A stretch of 64,000 bases of DNA from Trogon surrucura. Its lineage: Eukaryota > Chordata > Aves > Trogoniformes > Trogonidae. The notes under the pieces were generated by a model. The model worked only from the letters and a program-made list of their open reading frames with translations, searched no databases and was not told where the DNA came from. Position 1 is the first letter of the stretch. Every line of letters starts with the position of its first letter. The stretch spans positions 147,006,578 through 147,070,577 of the forward strand of contig CM036617.1 of assembly GCA_020746105.1 (NCBI GenBank), written 5' to 3'. Below, piece after piece: positions 62,361 to 64,000 of this stretch. The translations under genes were made by a program, and so were the position numbers.

Positions 62361-62580
62361 CCACGCAGCTGGAACTGGCTGCCCGCTCGCTGCGGAGCCG
62401 GCTCAGCAGGGAGCAGGGCAGGTACCAGGGGTACACCCCAAAGGGCGGGTGGGGCCCCAGGGCAGCTGCTCCGAGACCCAGGAGGACTTCTTGGCCGGTG
62501 CAAAGCGTTGAGCGCGTCTGTGCAGGCACACGTTAACGTACCCCGCATCGCTTTGGCCGGTGGACGGCAAGGGGAGCCTT
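62360..62580. promoter_or_regulatory. CpG-rich patch
   Basis: About 17 CpG sites are visible in some 215 bases (for example CCCGCTCGCTGCGGAGCCGG near 62382), and GC content is far above the flanks. Frames are open in several registers on both strands, as expected in GC-rich DNA, with no known domain. It may be a CpG island of an unannotated transcript or a GC-rich enhancer. Confidence 0.38.
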
Positions 62581-62689
62581 CTCAGGGTGAAAGAATAGAA
62601 ATATCACATCGGGAGAAGGGAGGATGAGAGAGGGCAAAAGCGAGGAGGGGTTTTGTTATGTTTCTGCTGTGGCTGCACGCCCGTCACTC

Positions 62690-62950
62690 TCTGCCAACTC
62701 CTGCCTTGCACCAGCATTAGTGCACTAATGCTGCCCCTGCGATGGCTCCTGCTTATCATCTCCATTGCTGATTTCAGTCGCCACAAAAATATTTGCCAAA
62801 ACTATTGTTTGGTTTGTTCTAATAATAGTTATTATATTATTCCTTCAATTAATTACAGACAGCTGCACTCATTGCATTTTCTACTTCCTCTTGAAGTATT
62901 TCTTGTGTTATCAGCACTGACAAGAGTTTTGCCCACAAAGATGTAGGACT
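62690..62950. promoter_or_regulatory. candidate regulatory block around a 22-bp palindrome
   Basis: The block contains a perfect 22-bp palindrome at 62712-62733, then CCACAAAAATATTTGCC near 62780, TAATAATAGTTATTATATTATT near 62820-62842 and TCAATTAATTACAG near 62846-62859. Motif types are homeodomain-like and forkhead-like. No domain-bearing frame is present. The call is inference from motif density next to the X-box and CpG patch. Confidence 0.38.
62712..62733. repeat. perfect 22-bp palindrome
   Basis: The core AGCATTAGTGCACTAATGCT (62713-62732) equals its own reverse complement, and the flanking C and G extend it to 22 bases. Each arm carries CATTAG, a homeodomain-type half-site, so the palindrome could be a dimer binding site. 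Confidence 0.85.
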
Positions 62951-64000
62951 TTTACCCCCCCGCCCCATTCTGGTTACAGTAATTATTTGTGCGATTCCTT
63001 GCATCTTCTTCGAACTGCAGTACTAAAATAACAACACGCAAATGGCCAAAATAATATAATATCACTGCAATTAGAGTAAAAAATGCCTAATACATTTTGC
63101 AAATTAACATACAGTCCTGCAGTCGATACACGATCACGTATTTTATCTTAGAATTAAGAATGTCTAAGTATTTTATTCCTTGAAAACTATTTCTGAACAT
63201 CACTTCTTCTCTCAGCTTGAGACCTCACTGTAGCAGAATCAACTACGCAGGATGTATATCCAAAAGTCTCTGGAGCCCTTACCATTTAGAGCCTAGGGAC
63301 TCAAGGAACACGAAATGAGACTGACAGTATGCCAAGCAAAGATCCTTCCATTCTTCTATTTTCATACACACTTCCAACACCTTGCCTTTTAAATATGACA
63401 ATACATTAACAAGATTATGGGGATGTATATTATCCTATATTATTATGTGAACAAAGCACAAATGATATTGCCTTCAAAAAAGAACCTGTTAAAAGCCCCT
63501 ATTACACCAGGAGCAGAATCACGAACAATCGTGTTAATGACTATGTAAAATATAAGAGACATTTTCAGTTAGGCAATAAAATGTCCTGTTAATATAGATG
63601 TCTTTAATGAAGCATTTTAACTCGTACCTGGCCTCCCTCAGCCTAGATCTCCTGGTCATTTATCTCTGGTGATCCAACTAACTCTTGGATTTAATCCTTG
63701 ATTAGTTCACGTTTCTTGGCTGTGTCTATTGTAACACATCTAGCCAGCAAAATAAATCATTTAACTTTTAGCCTGCACGTGTCACATTATATTTGAAACA
63801 TCTAACCTTCCAAACCAATAAAAGTGCATGAGAAGTTGAAAAATAATATAGTATAACATTTATTTTTGTCTAAAGGGCTGTTGGTGCTTTTCTGACTACA
63901 CACACGTAGGTCCATTAATAGCACCAAGCAAAGCAATTGTATAACTGTAATCCAATGGCGAGGACTTAGCAAAGAATCTCAATGGAGTGAGATGCACAGT
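62951..64000. other. unique noncoding DNA
   Basis: AT-rich sequence with no recognised gene or transposon up to the window edge. The block at 63040-63130 contains several AATATAATATC and AATTAACATAC stretches of uncertain meaning. Confidence 0.45.

Overview
The window looks like noncoding nuclear DNA from a bird. The main evidence is a set of CR1 LINE fragments with the typical avian 3' end (repeated ATTCTGTG / ATTCTATG units) and the conserved C-terminus of CR1 ORF2 (motif like LPREVVE.PSLE.FK.RLD). Everything else is mostly AT-rich unique sequence with short A/T, CA/GT, TA, GATA/GACA and poly-C tracts. I see no bacterial-style operons, no rRNA or tRNA genes, no CRISPR arrays and no intact provirus. 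The species cannot be fixed from the sequence alone.

No host protein-coding exon could be supported on either strand. All open frames are short (at most 175 codons). They lack recognisable domains, except the frames that are CR1 ORF2 remnants. The window is therefore either a gene desert or the inside of a very large intron.

Layout: 1-8280 is unique DNA with one regulatory-looking block (about 1395-1830). 8281-8952 holds the best-preserved CR1 copy (+). 9640-9960 is a small CpG-rich patch. 10-16 kb is unique DNA with paired octamer motifs (10.57 kb), a (GT)n tract and regulatory-looking blocks (13.5-14.3 and 15.0-15.3 kb). 16.0-17.3 kb has GACA microsatellites, two short CR1 3' tails and a poly-A tract. 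21650-22235 is a CR1 copy (-) that joins an early ORF2 segment directly to the 3' end. 31290-31790 is a very old CR1 fossil (+) with a ruined RT active site. 40213-40519 is a CR1 3' end (-) beside an A/C-rich tract. 45.65-47.35 kb is a dense run of TAAT-rich and octamer-like sequence interrupted by A-rich and C16 tracts. 47.69-47.98 kb is CpG-rich. 50.5 kb has a (TA)n tract. 52612-52676 is a CR1 tail. 62.1-63.0 kb holds an X-box-like site, a CpG-rich patch and a perfect 22-bp palindrome made of two inverted CATTAG half-sites.

The most plausible biology is long-range cis-regulation of a distant developmental gene. This is inference from motif content, because conservation could not be tested here. 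No new protein system is visible. The most interesting leads are the internally deleted CR1, the 45.6-47.4 kb cluster, the 22-bp palindrome with the nearby X-box and CpG patch, and the isolated CpG patch at 9.75-9.93 kb.
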